Source: Hypomesus transpacificus
Lineage: Eukaryota > Chordata > Actinopteri > Osmeriformes > Osmeridae
DNA: 64,000 nt
NCBI RefSeq assembly: GCF_021917145.1
Contig: NC_061068.1
Span: 1,073,350-1,137,349, forward strand
Direction: 5' to 3'
The notes under the pieces are model-generated. The model was not told the DNA's origin. It saw only the letters and a program-made list of their open reading frames with translations, and did no database searches. Position numbers and translations under genes: made by a program. Each line of letters starts with the position of its first letter. Positions within the stretch are counted from its first letter, which is position 1. Positions 1 through 11,360 of this stretch are shown piece after piece.

Positions 1-585
1 GTGCTCGAGCTCATCTCTCATGCTGAAGTACCAGAGCAGGAGGTTTCCTCTTGTAGCGGCAGCGCTTGGATCTTCTCCCTCGTCTCCCTGGTGGTCATTA
101 GCATTCTGGAATATTATTCCAGGTCTTGAATGGCCCATTTGGTGTTCAGACTGAACCAGTAACATGCTCCCCGCATAGCTTCCTGATCTACACCCATTAT
201 GTTGCATGTGCATGTAAAAAGAAGAAGAAAAGATCAGTTTCATTGTAATTTGATCCTTTTGGTAATGCACAGTGCTTCTTTCCATATCTCCTGACCCCCC
301 CCCCCCCCCCCCCCCCATCCTACCCACCCCTCTTGCCAAGCAGTCGCCAATTGATGCAAGAAGAACAGCAAAGAATCAGTTTGAATCAGAGTGAGAGGCA
401 CGCAAGTCAGCCTCTCACTGGGAGGACAGGAGGTCCACCGGTTCAGCTGCAGGGTTGGTTGTGCTGATGACAGACGCAAATTGAGTTTCCTCTCGTCTCC
501 ATTACACGGCTTGACTTGTAGCTCCTTCACTCTGTCAGACTCGCACATGAACTGGGCCAGTCCTTCGTCTCTCCTGCCTCTCTAA
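1..585. other. Window edge, no firm gene
   Basis: No gene can be assigned. Frame 1 is open from the first base to a TGA at 127-129 and would encode about 42 residues with a hydrophobic run (AWIFSLVSLVVISIL). This could be the end of a membrane-protein exon lying left of the window or chance. A poly-C run of about 23 bases lies near 294-316. The rest is unremarkable unique sequence. Confidence 0.3.
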
Positions 586-1760
586 TCTCTTCTTTCTCTT
601 ACTCCTCTCTCCTCCCTCCTCCCCCTTCTCTCTCCTCTCTCCTCTCTCTCCTCCCGCTCTTGCCTCCCCCCCCTCCTCCTCCCTCCTCCCTCCTCCCCCT
701 CCTCTCTCTGGTCTCCTCCCTGGTCTCCTCCCTCCTCCCCCTCCTCCCCCTCCTCTCTCTGGTCTCCTCCCTCCTCCCTCCTCCCTCCTCCCTCCTCCCT
801 CCTCCCTCCTCCCTCCTCCCCCTCCTCTCTCTGGTCTCCTCCCTCCTCCCTCCTCCCTCCTCCCTCCTCCCTCCTCCTCCTCCTCTCCTCCTCCCTCCTC
901 CTTCCTCCCTCCTCCCTCCTCCCCCTCCTCCCCCTCCTCTCTCTGGTCTCCTCCCTCCTCCCTCCTCCCTCCTCCCTCCTCCCTCCTCCTCCCTCCTCCC
1001 TCCTCCCTCCTCCCTCCTCCCTCCTCCCCCTCCTCTCTCTGGTCTCCTCCCTGGTCTCCTCCCTCCTCCCCCTCCTCCCCCCTCCTCTCTCTGGTTCTCC
1101 TCCCTCCTCCCTCCTCCCTCCTCCCTCCTCCTCCCTCCTCCTCCCTCCCTCCTCCCTCCTCCCCTCCTCCCTCCTCCCTCCTCCCCTCCTCCCTCCTCCC
1201 TCTCCTCCTCCTCCCCTCCTCTCTCCTCCCTGGTCTCCTCCCTCCTCCCCCTCCTCCTCCTCCTCTCTCCTCCCTGGTCTCCTCCCTGGTCTCCTCCCTC
1301 CCTCCCTCCTCCCTCCTTCCTCCTCCCTCCTCCCTCCTCCCTCCTCCCTCCTCCCTCCTCCCTCCTCCCTCCTCCCCCTCCTCCTCTCTCTGGTCTCCTC
1401 CCTGGTCTCCTCCCTCCTCCCCCTCCTCCCCCTCCTCTCTCTGGTCTCCTCCCTCCTCCCTCCTCCCTCCTCCCTCCTCCCTCCTCCTCCCCTCCTCCTC
1501 CCTCCTCCCTCCTCCCTCCTCCCTCCTCCCTCCTCCTCCCCCTCCTCTCTCCTCCCTGGTCTCCTCCCTCCTCCCCCTCCTCCTCCTCCTCTCTCCTCCC
1601 TGGTCTCCTCCCTGGTCTCCTCCCTCCTCCCTCCTTCCTCCTCCCTCCTCCCTCCTCCCTCCTCCCTCCTCCCCCTCCTCCTCCTCCTCTCTCCTCCCTG
1701 GTCTCCTCCCTCCTCCCCCTCCTCCTCCTCCTCTCTCCTCCCTGGTCTCTCGCTCTCGAC
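586..1760. repeat. 1.1-kb CT-rich polypyrimidine satellite
   Basis: An almost pure pyrimidine stretch on the + strand built from 'ccctcct' heptamers, interrupted by a recurring cassette containing 'ctctctggtctcctccct' (for example 709, 831, 1039, 1390, 1440, 1740). It therefore has a higher-order structure above the heptamer. Long open frames across it are low-complexity artefacts rich in Ser, Leu and Pro. The minus strand is G-rich (GGAGGGAGGAGGG) with obvious quadruplex or triplex potential. Confidence 0.95.
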
Positions 1761-2330
1761 TCAGACGGTGTGAGTCACACCATTCCTCCCCTCCTGCTTC
1801 TCCAGGTCTGTAATTCTTACTTCAGGAGACTGTCTGTCTGGCTGCCAGAGTCCCACTGAGCGTCACAGCAGATCGCTCTTAGAAGGCTCCTCCTCCACGC
1901 TGACAACACTGACACTAAATGAGTAAGATATGATGTAACATCCTCAAATGAGAAGATGTACTGTACTAGCAGTCACTTCTACAGTGCAGGTGCTTTAATT
2001 TGTTGCATGGGGCAGCCCTCCGAGACAAGCTCTATCTCCACACGGCCCAGCTATAGCCTAACCTGGCACCTCCCCTCCCTTCAGCCAGCCCGCCTGGATA
2101 TACAACCCAACGCCCCCCTACCACGATCAATTACAGAGACGCTATTAGTGCCCAGCCCCACGTGCGTGGTCCCGGCTCAGACCCCTGCGCTCAGCGCAGA
2201 CATAAAGCTTTGACCCGACGCTCTAGGGAGCATTGTGCTCAGCTCAAGCAATCCATTACCTAGACAGAGACCCACCAGGACCCAGCACACACACTCTTCC
2301 TGGTGGGGAGGGGTGGGGGGAGGGGGAGGG
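1761..2330. other. Unique intergenic sequence
   Basis: About 570 bp of mixed composition between two arrays. No convincing coding exon, RNA gene or transposon is visible. Confidence 0.5.
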
Positions 2331-2670
2331 TAGATGGATGGATGGATGGATGGATGGATGGATGGATGGATGGAGGAGAGGGTAGGATGGAGGCAGGGGA
2401 GACAGGGGGGATGGAGGCAGGGGAGCAGGAGGATGGGGGGAGGAGAGAGGGAAGATGGGGGGAGGAGAGAGGGAGGATGGGGGGAGGAGAGAGGGAAGAT
2501 GGGGGGAGGAGAGAGGGAAGATGGGGGGAGGAGAGAGGGAGGATGGGGGGAGGAGAGAGGGAAGATGGGGGGAGGAGAGAGGGAAGATGGGGGGAGGAGA
2601 GAGGGAGGATGGGGGGAGGAGAGAGGGAAGATGGGGGGAGGAGAGAGGGAGGATGGGGGGAGGAGAGAGG
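2331..2670. repeat. (GGAT)n and 22-bp G-rich minisatellite
   Basis: A (ggat)n run at about 2331-2374 leads into a 22-bp unit made of 'gatggggggaggagagaggg' plus two bases. The unit repeats about eleven times from 2425 to 2668 with an a/g difference at one position that splits copies into two types. Overlapping open frames in both directions are by-products of the array. Confidence 0.95.
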
Positions 2671-2924
2671 ACAGGAGCGGGGACTTCTCTTGATACCCTA
2701 CCCTCGACACGTGTCCCATCTGCAGGGTGACCTTCAGGTGCTGCGCCAGGGCTTGTCTTGTGGAATGATTTTCTTGAGATGTGGGGTGTCACACATCATT
2801 TCTGGGGCGGTGTGTCTGGAACAGCCTCCTGTCACCACTCATGAGATCATGCTGTGGGTGTCTGGGAAGTCCACCCAACAAGAAAAGGTGTCGATACAAT
2901 TCATTTTACTTCCTTAAATCAGTT

Positions 2925-3117
2925 TGTATGTGTGTGTGTGTGTTTGATGTGTTGATCTGTGTCTGTGTGAGAGTCGTGTGTGTTCTATGTTCGTGTGTGT
3001 GATTCTGTGTCTCTCCTTATGAGATCTCCATTGTGATTGTATGAATGTGTGTGTGTGTCTGTGTGTGTGTGTCTGTGTGTGTCTGTGTGTGTGTGTGTCT
3101 GTGTGTGTGTGTGCAGG
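2925..3117. repeat. Interrupted (TG)n microsatellite
   Basis: Two TG-rich blocks, 2925-3000 and 3040-3114, separated by about 40 bp of mixed sequence. Translations are Cys/Val or Thr/His repeats and not real proteins. Confidence 0.9.
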
Positions 3118-5650
3118 TTGCTTCGGCGTTTGGGTCCAAGCCCCCAGCCACTCGCTATCTGTGTCAACCTTGTTTTGCATGTTGCCGTGGCAGCTGGTCC
3201 TGTTACCGTTGTGGCAAAGCCTTATGAAGGAGGAAGAATAGGACAGAGAAAATGGCATGTAAACCCCTCTCAGGTCTCCCACTGCCGAACAACATGAAAC
3301 TAAACAACGACACCGACCCACCACAACACGGCTTCCTGTTTTTCATGTGAATGGTTCAACAGTTGATTTGAGTTCAGAGTGATCTGTCTGTCAGTCTGCA
3401 CCCATTCACCAGTTGATTTGTAACATTTCTCTCAGACTGATTAACACACCAACCTAGACCAGGAACTGGAGTGCTGCTCGTGACCTTGACCTTGACCTTT
3501 GACCCGTGAGCGGGACAGATATGGACACAGAACAAGTAATGATTCCGCTGGCACAGATCAGAGGCTATGCAGAGCTGATCGATGGACCCTGGTCACTCCC
3601 CAACTATCGATCTCTCTCTCTCCTCTGAACGCCAAGCTCAGGGGCCGTGTTCCGACGAGAGAGATCACCTCGGTGCTCAGACAGGAGAGAGCTGCTCTGT
3701 CTGTCACCCGGGAGAGACCACGTGTGTTTGCTTTCGTGTGCCACTGTCCAAGGTTCTGCTCATTTAGACTGGAGAGACCTGCTATTGTGAATGAACGACG
3801 ACTGAGTAGAATGGTTGAGATTTGAGGTTTGAATTATTATTTTCAAAGGGTTGAAGATTGACATGGGATGATTTGTCAGGTCATTTGTAATTTTCACCTT
3901 CCAAAACTGTAGTCTGATTTGGGTTCTGACAAGACAGGCTGTGGACTGCACTGGTCTGGGTACTGGCCTTGGGAAATGACAGATTTAAAATCAATTTACT
4001 CCTGGCTAAGTATGTGTTTTGAAGAGAGAAGAACAAGGGTGAAAAGAGTTGGACAGATAAATAGAGGTACAGAGACAGATAAAGGGGGAGAGAGGCAGAG
4101 AGAGAAAGAGAGAGACATTCAATAATAAAGAATGGCAGTGACAATCTAAGAGCCTGTTTCATCAACCAGGGTGTATTTTCTTTCATCTCTCAATTTGCTG
4201 AGCCAATACTAAAGAGATTGAGAACGACCTCGTCTTCACCATTAAGAGGATGTTTTCCTTTCTGATTTGAAAAGGACCCCTTTAACATGAAGAAACAAAA
4301 AACAGTGTTTTTAAAAAACTGAATCACCGATCAGAATTTTTTTGGGCAGAAGCCTAGAGGAGGTAGATTTCCATGGAGCCACGAATGGCACACAATATCA
4401 CACCCTATGTGGATTTTATCGAACATTATCCAACCAAATGTTCAGCCATGATTTACTCAACATAAAAAAATTACGTTTACTCAATCATACTCATCAAATA
4501 ACGGATATATGTTTTTATTATTAAATCATCTAAAATCTTTAAATCTGACTCAATAAGCAGTCGCTATGCCGACGCACAAACCTTTAATACCGAGCTCTGT
4601 ATCGATGGAGACTGATTTACTATACAGAAGAAGTCAATAAATCACCTTTGCTACCAGGCAGACTGAGGGGGGGATGTTTTACAACCCTCTCAAAACGGTA
4701 ATTCCCCCGAGGCCACGTGCCTGACGGCAGCTTCGTGACAGTTACCCAAGCTACCCTGTCCGCGCTACAACGCCGCCTCCGAAACAACTACACCTGCATC
4801 AAAAACTGTTTTGAAAAAAAAAATCTGGAATAATCCCATGTTGTGTGATTCCTGGAGTTTCTTATTTCTGTTGGATTAAATTACAGCTGTCGATGAGCTT
4901 GTTTGCACGCAGATTAATATGTTCCAGTGCCACCAACTGTGACAGCCTGCCTTTGATAAGGCCTGTTGGCATGAATAATAAATGGCATCGATTTACCTTT
5001 TCGTCATCAATCCCAACGCAAGATGGGGGTGACATCTCTGGCGATTGCTGGGGGCATTTTAAGGATGAAACGTCATGAATAGAGGGAATTTAAAAGGAAA
5101 TGACAAGTCGTTTTTCTCATCTTTGTATCTGTTATGTTCAGGTCTTGTTGACACATTACTCTGTCAATATATAATGTTTGGAAACAAAAGGTTGAATGCA
5201 GTATTTTTGTACTTCCACAATCTCATATTCTAGACGAGAATTTTCAGTTTGGCTATTTGTGTAGGTTATATTCACAAGTTGAGACTTCAACAACATTGTG
5301 TGAAAGAGAAATGAGTAAAGAGTTTAATGTATTCAATGAATGAAGACGCTTGCGACCATTTCAGCACCATGGATAGCAGCATGGTAAGGACACCTGCTAC
5401 AGCATAGCTGCACATTAAAGAAAGGAGCAATGGAACAAAGCCAGTTCTTACTTTCCACTTTCTACGTGTGATCGTGAAAAGTGCAAGTGTAAAGAACAAA
5501 TATAAGACTCGAGTGTTTTGTTGAATGCACGGCATCAGAACTGTGTCATCGCCCATTCTAATGTGTTGCTTATGGCACTCAGGTTGGACACAAAGTGAGA
5601 TGGCACGAGCTTCTGGTGTCTCTGTTAGTGTCAAGTTGGTTTCCGATTGG
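3118..5650. other. Upstream intergenic region of kcna3
   Basis: About 2.5 kb of mostly unique sequence. It contains an array of nuclear-receptor half-sites at 3481-3505 (listed separately), a GA-rich stretch near 4080-4115, and a fairly complex block at 4840-5075 with GATA-like and homeodomain-like motifs that could be a conserved noncoding element. No coding exon was recognised. Confidence 0.5.
3481..3505 (-). promoter_or_regulatory. Nuclear-receptor half-site array with DR1
   Basis: Read on the minus strand the site contains GGGTCAAAGGTCA, a textbook DR1 of the type bound by RXR heterodimers, HNF4 or COUP-TF. It is followed directly by two more AGGTCA half-sites, each within TCAAGGTCA (the ERR/SF-1/ROR monomer site). 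It lies about 2.4 kb upstream of the kcna3 start. The motif match is seen directly; binding and target gene are inference. Confidence 0.45.
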
Positions 5651-5659
5651 GCGGATGCT

Positions 5660-5872
5660 GGAAGTATGTCTGACATATGCGCGCCGTGGGCGGGAATAGA
5701 CATGTGTTTATAAACCTCCGTGCGCGCTTCGTGAGGCGGAAACACTTTACTGTGGATACGAAGGAATGGGGAGGGGAGAGAGAAAACACGTCGCTTGATT
5801 GTCGGTTAATAGCTCTCCAAGGGCGGGCAGTCAGGGGAGGCGCGGCGCACTCTCCATTGCCACACCACCTGT
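5660..5872 (+). promoter_or_regulatory. kcna3: Probable kcna3 promoter and 5' leader
   Basis: The 210 bp before the kcna3 ATG are richer in CpG than the surroundings (gcgcgccgtgggcggg near 5679). They contain a TATA-like TTTATAAA at 5707-5714, about 160 bp upstream of the ATG. A TATA-driven start would give a leader of roughly 130 bases without an intron. No consensus splice acceptor immediately precedes this ATG, in contrast to kcna2. Confidence 0.4.
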
Positions 5873-7411
5873 ATGGATGACCACTTCAACCTCATCGACT
5901 CACCCTCCTCTCTGAGGAACAGGGGGGATAACGGTGAAAACCCAGGCTACGGCGAGGCGGAGAAGGGCGTCATGACTGTCGAAAACATGCTGGAAGAGTC
6001 TACTGCGCTCTCGACCCACCTGTCCGTTGATCGATACCAGCGCGGACACGAGTGCCGTGAGAGAGTGGTTATCAACATCTCAGGCTTGCGCTTCGAAACT
6101 CAACTTAAAACTTTCAACCAGTTTCCAAAAACCTTGCTTGGAGACCCCAGGAAGAGAATGCGCTACTTTGACCCGTTGAGGAACGAGTACTTTTTCGACA
6201 GAAACCGACCCAGCTTTGATGCTATTCTCTATTTCTACCAGTCCGGGGGGCGCATCCGGAGACCTGTTAACGTTCCCATTGATATTTTCTCGGAGGAGAT
6301 TAGATTTTATCAGCTCGGGGAAGAGGCAATGGAAAAATTTCGAGAGGATGAAGGATTCATAAAGGAAGAGGAGCGTCCCTTGCCTAACAATGAATTACAA
6401 AGGCAGGTTTGGCTGTTGTTTGAATATCCCGAAAGCTCTGGTCCAGCCAGAGGAATAGCCATAGTGTCAGTCCTTGTCATTTTAATCTCAATTGTTATAT
6501 TCTGTTTAGAGACCTTACCGGAATTTCGTGATGATAAGGACACGGCCACCGTGGCACCGATAGTTAACGGGACTGCCCCCTACGTCCCAAGTTCGTTTTC
6601 AGACCCTTTCTTTGTGATAGAGACCCTTTGTATTATCTGGTTCTCGTTTGAGTTGCTTGTCCGTTTTTTTGCGTGTCCTAGCAAAACCACGTTCTCAAAA
6701 AACCTAATGAATATAATTGACATAGTGGCTATATTTCCCTACTTCATCACTTTGGGAACAGAGCTGGCTGACAGTGACGGGAGCGGCCAGCAAGCTATGT
6801 CGCTAGCCATCCTCAGGGTCATCAGGCTCGTTAGAGTCTTCCGCATCTTCAAGCTATCCCGTCACTCTAAAGGACTTCAGATTCTAGGGCAGACATTAAA
6901 AGCCAGCATGAGAGAGCTGGGCCTGCTCATATTCTTCCTCTTCATAGGAGTGATTCTGTTTTCCAGCGCGGTTTACTTTGCCGAGGCGGACGACCCGTCC
7001 TCCAGTTTTACAAGCATCCCAGATGCCTTCTGGTGGGCCGTGGTCACCATGACTACCGTGGGATATGGAGATATGCACCCGGTGACCATCGGTGGTAAAA
7101 TAGTGGGGTCTTTGTGCGCGATAGCCGGGGTGTTAACTATTGCTCTACCGGTGCCCGTTATCGTCTCTAATTTCAACTACTTTTACCATCGGGAAACTGA
7201 CGGGGAAGAGCACGCGCAATACCTCCATGTCAGTAGCTGTGAACACCTACCGTCAGACGAACTGAAGCGTACGTGCAGCGCCTCATCTCTCAGCAAGTTG
7301 GAATATATGGTTATAGAAGAGAGCCTCAACAGTGCGTTTAAACAGCCCAGCTTCAGTAACGAAAACAAACAAAACTGTGTAAACATCAAAAAGATTTTTA
7401 CGGACGTGTAA
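5873..7411 (+). CDS. kcna3: Kv1.3-like voltage-gated K+ channel subunit
   Basis: This intronless CDS encodes a 512-residue Shaker-family subunit of a tetrameric plasma-membrane delayed-rectifier K+ channel. The T1 domain begins near V65 ([16 protein letters not shown]) and S1 near 194. N232 in NGT is a likely glycosylation site in the S1-S2 loop. S4 spans about 309-331 ([17 protein letters not shown]), the filter TVGYGD ends at 400, and the PVPV gate is at 426-429. The outer-pore His402 (GYGDMHPVT) is the Kv1.3 hallmark that in mammals sets C-type inactivation. The tail ends [10 protein letters not shown], a class I PDZ ligand shared with mammalian Kv1.3. The start resembles human Kv1.3 (MDD versus MDE), and the internal Met34 (MTVEN) aligns with the internal MTV of the human protein, so a second start is possible. 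The N-terminus is shorter than in mammals. Whether it is the a or b teleost copy cannot be decided here. Confidence 0.96.
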   Translation: MDDHFNLIDSPSSLRNRGDNGENPGYGEAEKGVMTVENMLEESTALSTHLSVDRYQRGHECRERVVINISGLRFETQLKTFNQFPKTLLGDPRKRMRYFDPLRNEYFFDRNRPSFDAILYFYQSGGRIRRPVNVPIDIFSEEIRFYQLGEEAMEKFREDEGFIKEEERPLPNNELQRQVWLLFEYPESSGPARGIAIVSVLVILISIVIFCLETLPEFRDDKDTATVAPIVNGTAPYVPSSFSDPFFVIETLCIIWFSFELLVRFFACPSKTTFSKNLMNIIDIVAIFPYFITLGTELADSDGSGQQAMSLAILRVIRLVRVFRIFKLSRHSKGLQILGQTLKASMRELGLLIFFLFIGVILFSSAVYFAEADDPSSSFTSIPDAFWWAVVTMTTVGYGDMHPVTIGGKIVGSLCAIAGVLTIALPVPVIVSNFNYFYHRETDGEEHAQYLHVSSCEHLPSDELKRTCSASSLSKLEYMVIEESLNSAFKQPSFSNENKQNCVNIKKIFTDV

Positions 7412-7917
7412 AAGACTGGCCCTTAAACATGTATGAAGCATGTAGCGGGCTTGGGAATCTCTATTACGACTACTCTTTTCATGATAAGCAATCGTGACGT
7501 GTTCATATCTGTTAAGTGGACGTAGAAATCCTACAGTGTACTGTATGGTAGGATGCCTACCATATCGTGATATTTCGATTCGTCCTTGAGTCAAATGCAG
7601 GTGTTGATGTCAAGTGTTGCCGTCCTTACTGTAGCATTATACCTCACAATCTATCAATCTTTACAGAGTTGTCTGTGTTTGGCGTGGGGGTGGGTTTGTG
7701 TGTTTATCAGTCCTGTATAATGAATATAGCAATATATAGCCCAAATATCTGTAAGGTTATTCTATACTGATATCCACTATGAGATCCGACTGTCCGAGTA
7801 TTGTTCGTGTTATTATTCAGGTAATTCAGAGTCGATGTCGTGTCGATACGAAAGGTAACGCACATGTTACTACAGGTATTTTCATTCAGAGCCGCCTTAG
7901 CCTATACCAAAAACATA

Positions 7918-7923
7918 AATAAA
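7918..7923 (+). terminator. kcna3: Candidate kcna3 poly(A) signal
   Basis: AATAAA in an A-rich context about 510 bp downstream of the stop, followed within 60 bp by T-rich sequence. The site of use cannot be confirmed without transcripts. Confidence 0.35.
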
Positions 7924-8237
7924 TGTAAACCCAAGATTCGGAAAGGGTCTTTGGTTAAACTTGGTTTCTTTTTTTTATGTATATAACGGATTAAAATATA
8001 TATTTGTGTAGGTCTATGCTATGTGGCATGTCTCATTTGATCACAGTTTCTACTAAAGGACAAAACAATGGATTTAAATTAGGGTTTCCTTAGGGTATTG
8101 AACACGCTCCTAAAAGAATGTCCCATTCGTAATGTGAACAGTGTTGAATACATTATTATGTGCGCATGCACGCTCAAAGTCCCGCCTCCTGGTTGCTATT
8201 GAACCCGCCTTGTGATGCAGTCTCCATGACGACGATT

Positions 8238-8274
8238 GTTACCTGGGTAACCCCATTAATGTTGCCATGGTACC
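8238..8274 (+). promoter_or_regulatory. Tandem RFX X-box-like sites
   Basis: GTTACCTGGGTAAC (8238-8251) fits the RFX X-box consensus GTNRCC-N(1-3)-RGYAAC at every fixed position. GTTGCCATGGTACC (8261-8274) fits with one mismatch. The pair sits 0.83 kb downstream of the kcna3 stop and is spaced 23 bp start to start, about two helical turns. The sequence match is direct; regulation by RFX factors is inference. Confidence 0.4.
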
Positions 8275-9141
8275 ACTTAGATATTCCACGGAGACCCTTC
8301 ACATTTGATTCATCCATCTGTCTTAAAACACAAAAGAAGATCCTTTTGATGACCTTTTCACATTTATGTTATGATTAAAGGACCTGGTAAAACCAACCTA
8401 ACTTGCATTATTTATCCAACGCCCTAGTTTAGCCTAATTCAAACAACTTATAAATCAATAGGCTACAAGTTACATTTGGCCTCGTTGCCTACAGTTAATA
8501 TCCCAACATTAGCTTAGGTGAATAGATTCATCGAGATTTCATACAGAGAATGGACACAGCTGGGCATCTGGCCTAGAGGGCAAAATGGTATTTAGCCAGG
8601 CTACTTCCGCGCTGTCGGTTATCTTCAGAACATTATTCCAATCACCCGAACTGCAAGCCTGCTTTCGCTCTCTCTGAGTTGGCATGCCAACTAAGACTGA
8701 CGTCAAACTTAACCACTACAAACGAATACCGTAGGCTTACTTCTTGATAAATAAGTAAAAAAATAAAACGAAAGTTTCGTTTTGAGTCATTATGTCTCTT
8801 AAGATGCAAAAAGTGTTTCTGTCAGAGAAAATAAAAAATGAATCCTATTCCAAATACATCCATGGTGACGTATTTATGCGTTAGCAAGTCTTTAACAATT
8901 AAATATATAATTATGGACTAACCTAAATCTTCTGGTTCTTACTATCATTATTAATTCATCAGTCATTTGGAGAAAGTTAATAAAAAGAAAATGTATTTAT
9001 GAGAGCTTAAAAACATGCTGTTTTAGGCATGTTTGTTGCTGTTTTAGTCTGTCCGGATGGATCGTGTCTGAGACTGGTGGAAACACAGCCCAGTACTGCC
9101 CTCTAGTGGAAGTATGTGAGCATTGAAAGATTGCTTTAAAC

Positions 9142-9319
9142 ACATTTACATTTAGTCATTTAGCAGACGACTTACAGTAAGTACAGGGACATTCCCCCAA
9201 GGCAAGTAGGGTGAAGTGCCTTGCCCAAGGACACAACGTCATTTGGCGCAGCCGGGAATCGAACTGGCGACCTTTAGATTACTATTCCGATTCCCTCACC
9301 GTTGAGCCACCTGACTCCC
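9142..9319 (-). mobile_element. tRNA-like SINE, near full length
   Basis: On the minus strand the copy starts GGGAGTCAGGTGGCTCAACG. It contains an A-box-like GTGGCTCAACGGTGAGGG and a B-box-like GGTCGCCAGTTCGATTCC, and ends with a tail TCTGCTAAATGACTAAATG. It aligns over its length with the copy at 31923-32108 with few differences. Compared with that copy it lacks about 14 bp (the 'ctcttatccagagc' part) near the tail. Confidence 0.85.
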
Positions 9320-11290
9320 ACAAAGGAAAGTAATACTGTTCAACACACAATCAACTTTAGATGATTGGACACATTTAAATACATTACACTTGAGCGTGTT
9401 ATTCATCGTTTGTATCTACACATTTGGATCCAGAACAGAGAAATGGGACGGCCAGTGCCATATGCAGAATCTTTTCACAGAACAGTGAGATTGGATCTGT
9501 ATTTTCATTGATCTCACCATTTCCGGTAGACGGATTACTCAGATAAGTAAGAAGAAGAGGTAAATTTTGGGTGACCAAAATATGCCTTCACTTACTGTAC
9601 GCAACACACACATCTCACGACCTTCAATGAAGTTTCAAGTCAGATAATCGTTTCAGATCTTCTCTTCAACGCTGTGTCGGATCGAGAGAAACAGTTGATT
9701 AAGAATCTTGGCTGGAGAGATGGTCCGACAGTTCCTGTGAGCCCAGGTGCTGCTCCAGAACAGCTGACTGCCTGTGTTTTCCCCGGCGCTACAAATAGAC
9801 TTGTCTTTATATTTATATCTCGGGGCAAAGCGTGTCCGTGAGTTTCCCTGTGCTCATAAATCACTCTTGACACAGCTCAAAAAGAAGGGTAATATGGGAC
9901 ATGTTAAAGCTGGAGGAAGACAACTCTCTCTGTGGTGGAGAGATAATCTGAGCAATCCATTACCTGAAGTTCTATCAATGGAACTCCTTTCAACAGTTGA
10001 AAACCCAGAACTCTGCAAACTTCTATCAACAATTGGCAGGACTGACCTGCACTCACACCAAATGATGGGGTTTTAAGCAGTGCAATTGCTTGTATGTGTC
10101 ATACAGATGCAGGTCTGCTTGACTGCATTCTGTAACCTTGCGCACAACACTATATATTTCAGGAAAGCCCCTGTCCTCTCATCTCCTCACCTCTCTTCTC
10201 CTCTCCCCTCCCCTCTTCAATGCCCTCCTCCTCTATGACAATGTCTTTGAGCTAGCCACTCGAGCAACAGCGACAGATTAGAAAATACCAGCGCAGAGAG
10301 CCCCTTCAAGGGGCCCAGTCATAGTAGAACTGGAAGATGAAGTATTTGTGAACGAGACCATCTGACACTGTTCAAGGCATCTCACTGGTGATACATGTCA
10401 TTTTATTGTCCCCTTAGACTCCACCTTGTCGCCGACTTGGAGAGCAGACTTCAGACGGATCTGTCTTCTATGTTTCTGTCCACACCATCCGTCTGCTCTC
10501 TGGCAGGTATCTAAAGGTCTTTTGGGGACCATTTATGAAGTTCGCTCTTCTGGTTGAAGACTCACAGTTCAAGGCTTTCAGTGTGACAAAGGGAAGCCCA
10601 GATTACCCTGCCAGAAACGTGCTTTTCCTTCACACAATTGACATAAATACCAGGCTAGTCATAAAATCATTATGCTTCCTTTGCACTTGATAAGTCAATG
10701 ACGCTCCCTTTACTGTAAGATGACTATTCGCAGTTTAACTCACTTTTGAGTTATGCACTTCAGTGCTTTTGGATAAAAGAATCTGCTAACTGAATAAACT
10801 GCTAAAAGTAATGTAATAAACCCCCTCAGGACAAACAAAGGATAAAGGTATTGTATGGATGCAATGGTCCTATTCTCTCTGAAACCAGATAACCCGACAT
10901 CGAATTACACAGGACGAACGAGGCAGAGAGAGGCAGGAGGGATGAACAAGGACAAGCAAAGTGCTTGGTCATCGTGCAGCTTCCAATGATACCTGACATC
11001 TTCAGAGGGGGAGTGGCTCTGAGGGAATGATGTCATCAAACGGGGCCACCTCCAGCTCACTGGAATGTCGCCAGGGGCTGTCTCCGTGGCAACGAAAGGA
11101 GACTACTTGAGCAGAATTCCACTGTATCCAACGCAGCAAATCTAACTGACGTTGTATTCAATAGACAACAGAACCAGCCTGTCTGTATGTGTCTCTCTCC
11201 ATCGATTTTGTACTCTTTCTTTTTTTTTCTCGATCCCCCTCTTCTCTTTCTATCTATATCCCCCCTCTCTCTTTCTCAATTTCACTCAGA
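9320..11290. other. Intergenic sequence with one SINE tail
   Basis: About 2 kb without a recognisable gene. A decayed SINE tail on + lies at 10758-10815 (ttggataaaagaatctgcta). A short CT-rich stretch lies at 10175-10225. The rest is unique sequence. Confidence 0.45.
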
Positions 11291-11293
11291 TTT

Positions 11294-11359
<66 letters not shown>

Positions 11360-11360
11360 G
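11291..11360. repeat. (CT)n microsatellite
   Basis: An uninterrupted CT dinucleotide run of about 33 units, preceded by 70 bp of imperfect CT-rich sequence. Ser/Leu reading frames across it are artefacts. Confidence 0.97.

Larger units (their letters stand above)
7412..9141. other. kcna3 3' UTR and intergenic sequence
   Basis: The kcna3 3' UTR begins at 7412. The first strong poly(A) signal is AATAAA at 7918-7923, about 510 bp past the stop. Beyond it lies AT-rich unique sequence with two X-box-like palindromes at 8238-8274 (listed separately). No coding exon was recognised. Confidence 0.5.

Noticed and set aside
660-1859. 399-codon Pro/Leu/Ser frame
   Set aside because: It consists of the CT-rich satellite read through. 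No initiating ATG context or non-repetitive coding part was found.
5287-5745. 152-codon minus-strand frame upstream of kcna3
   Set aside because: It has hydrophobic stretches but no family features, and it overlaps the kcna3 promoter. Probably chance, though transcription could be checked.
10137-10260. Possible promoter with 'tatatatttc' near 10152
   Set aside because: No nearby coding exon, CpG enrichment or transcript support.
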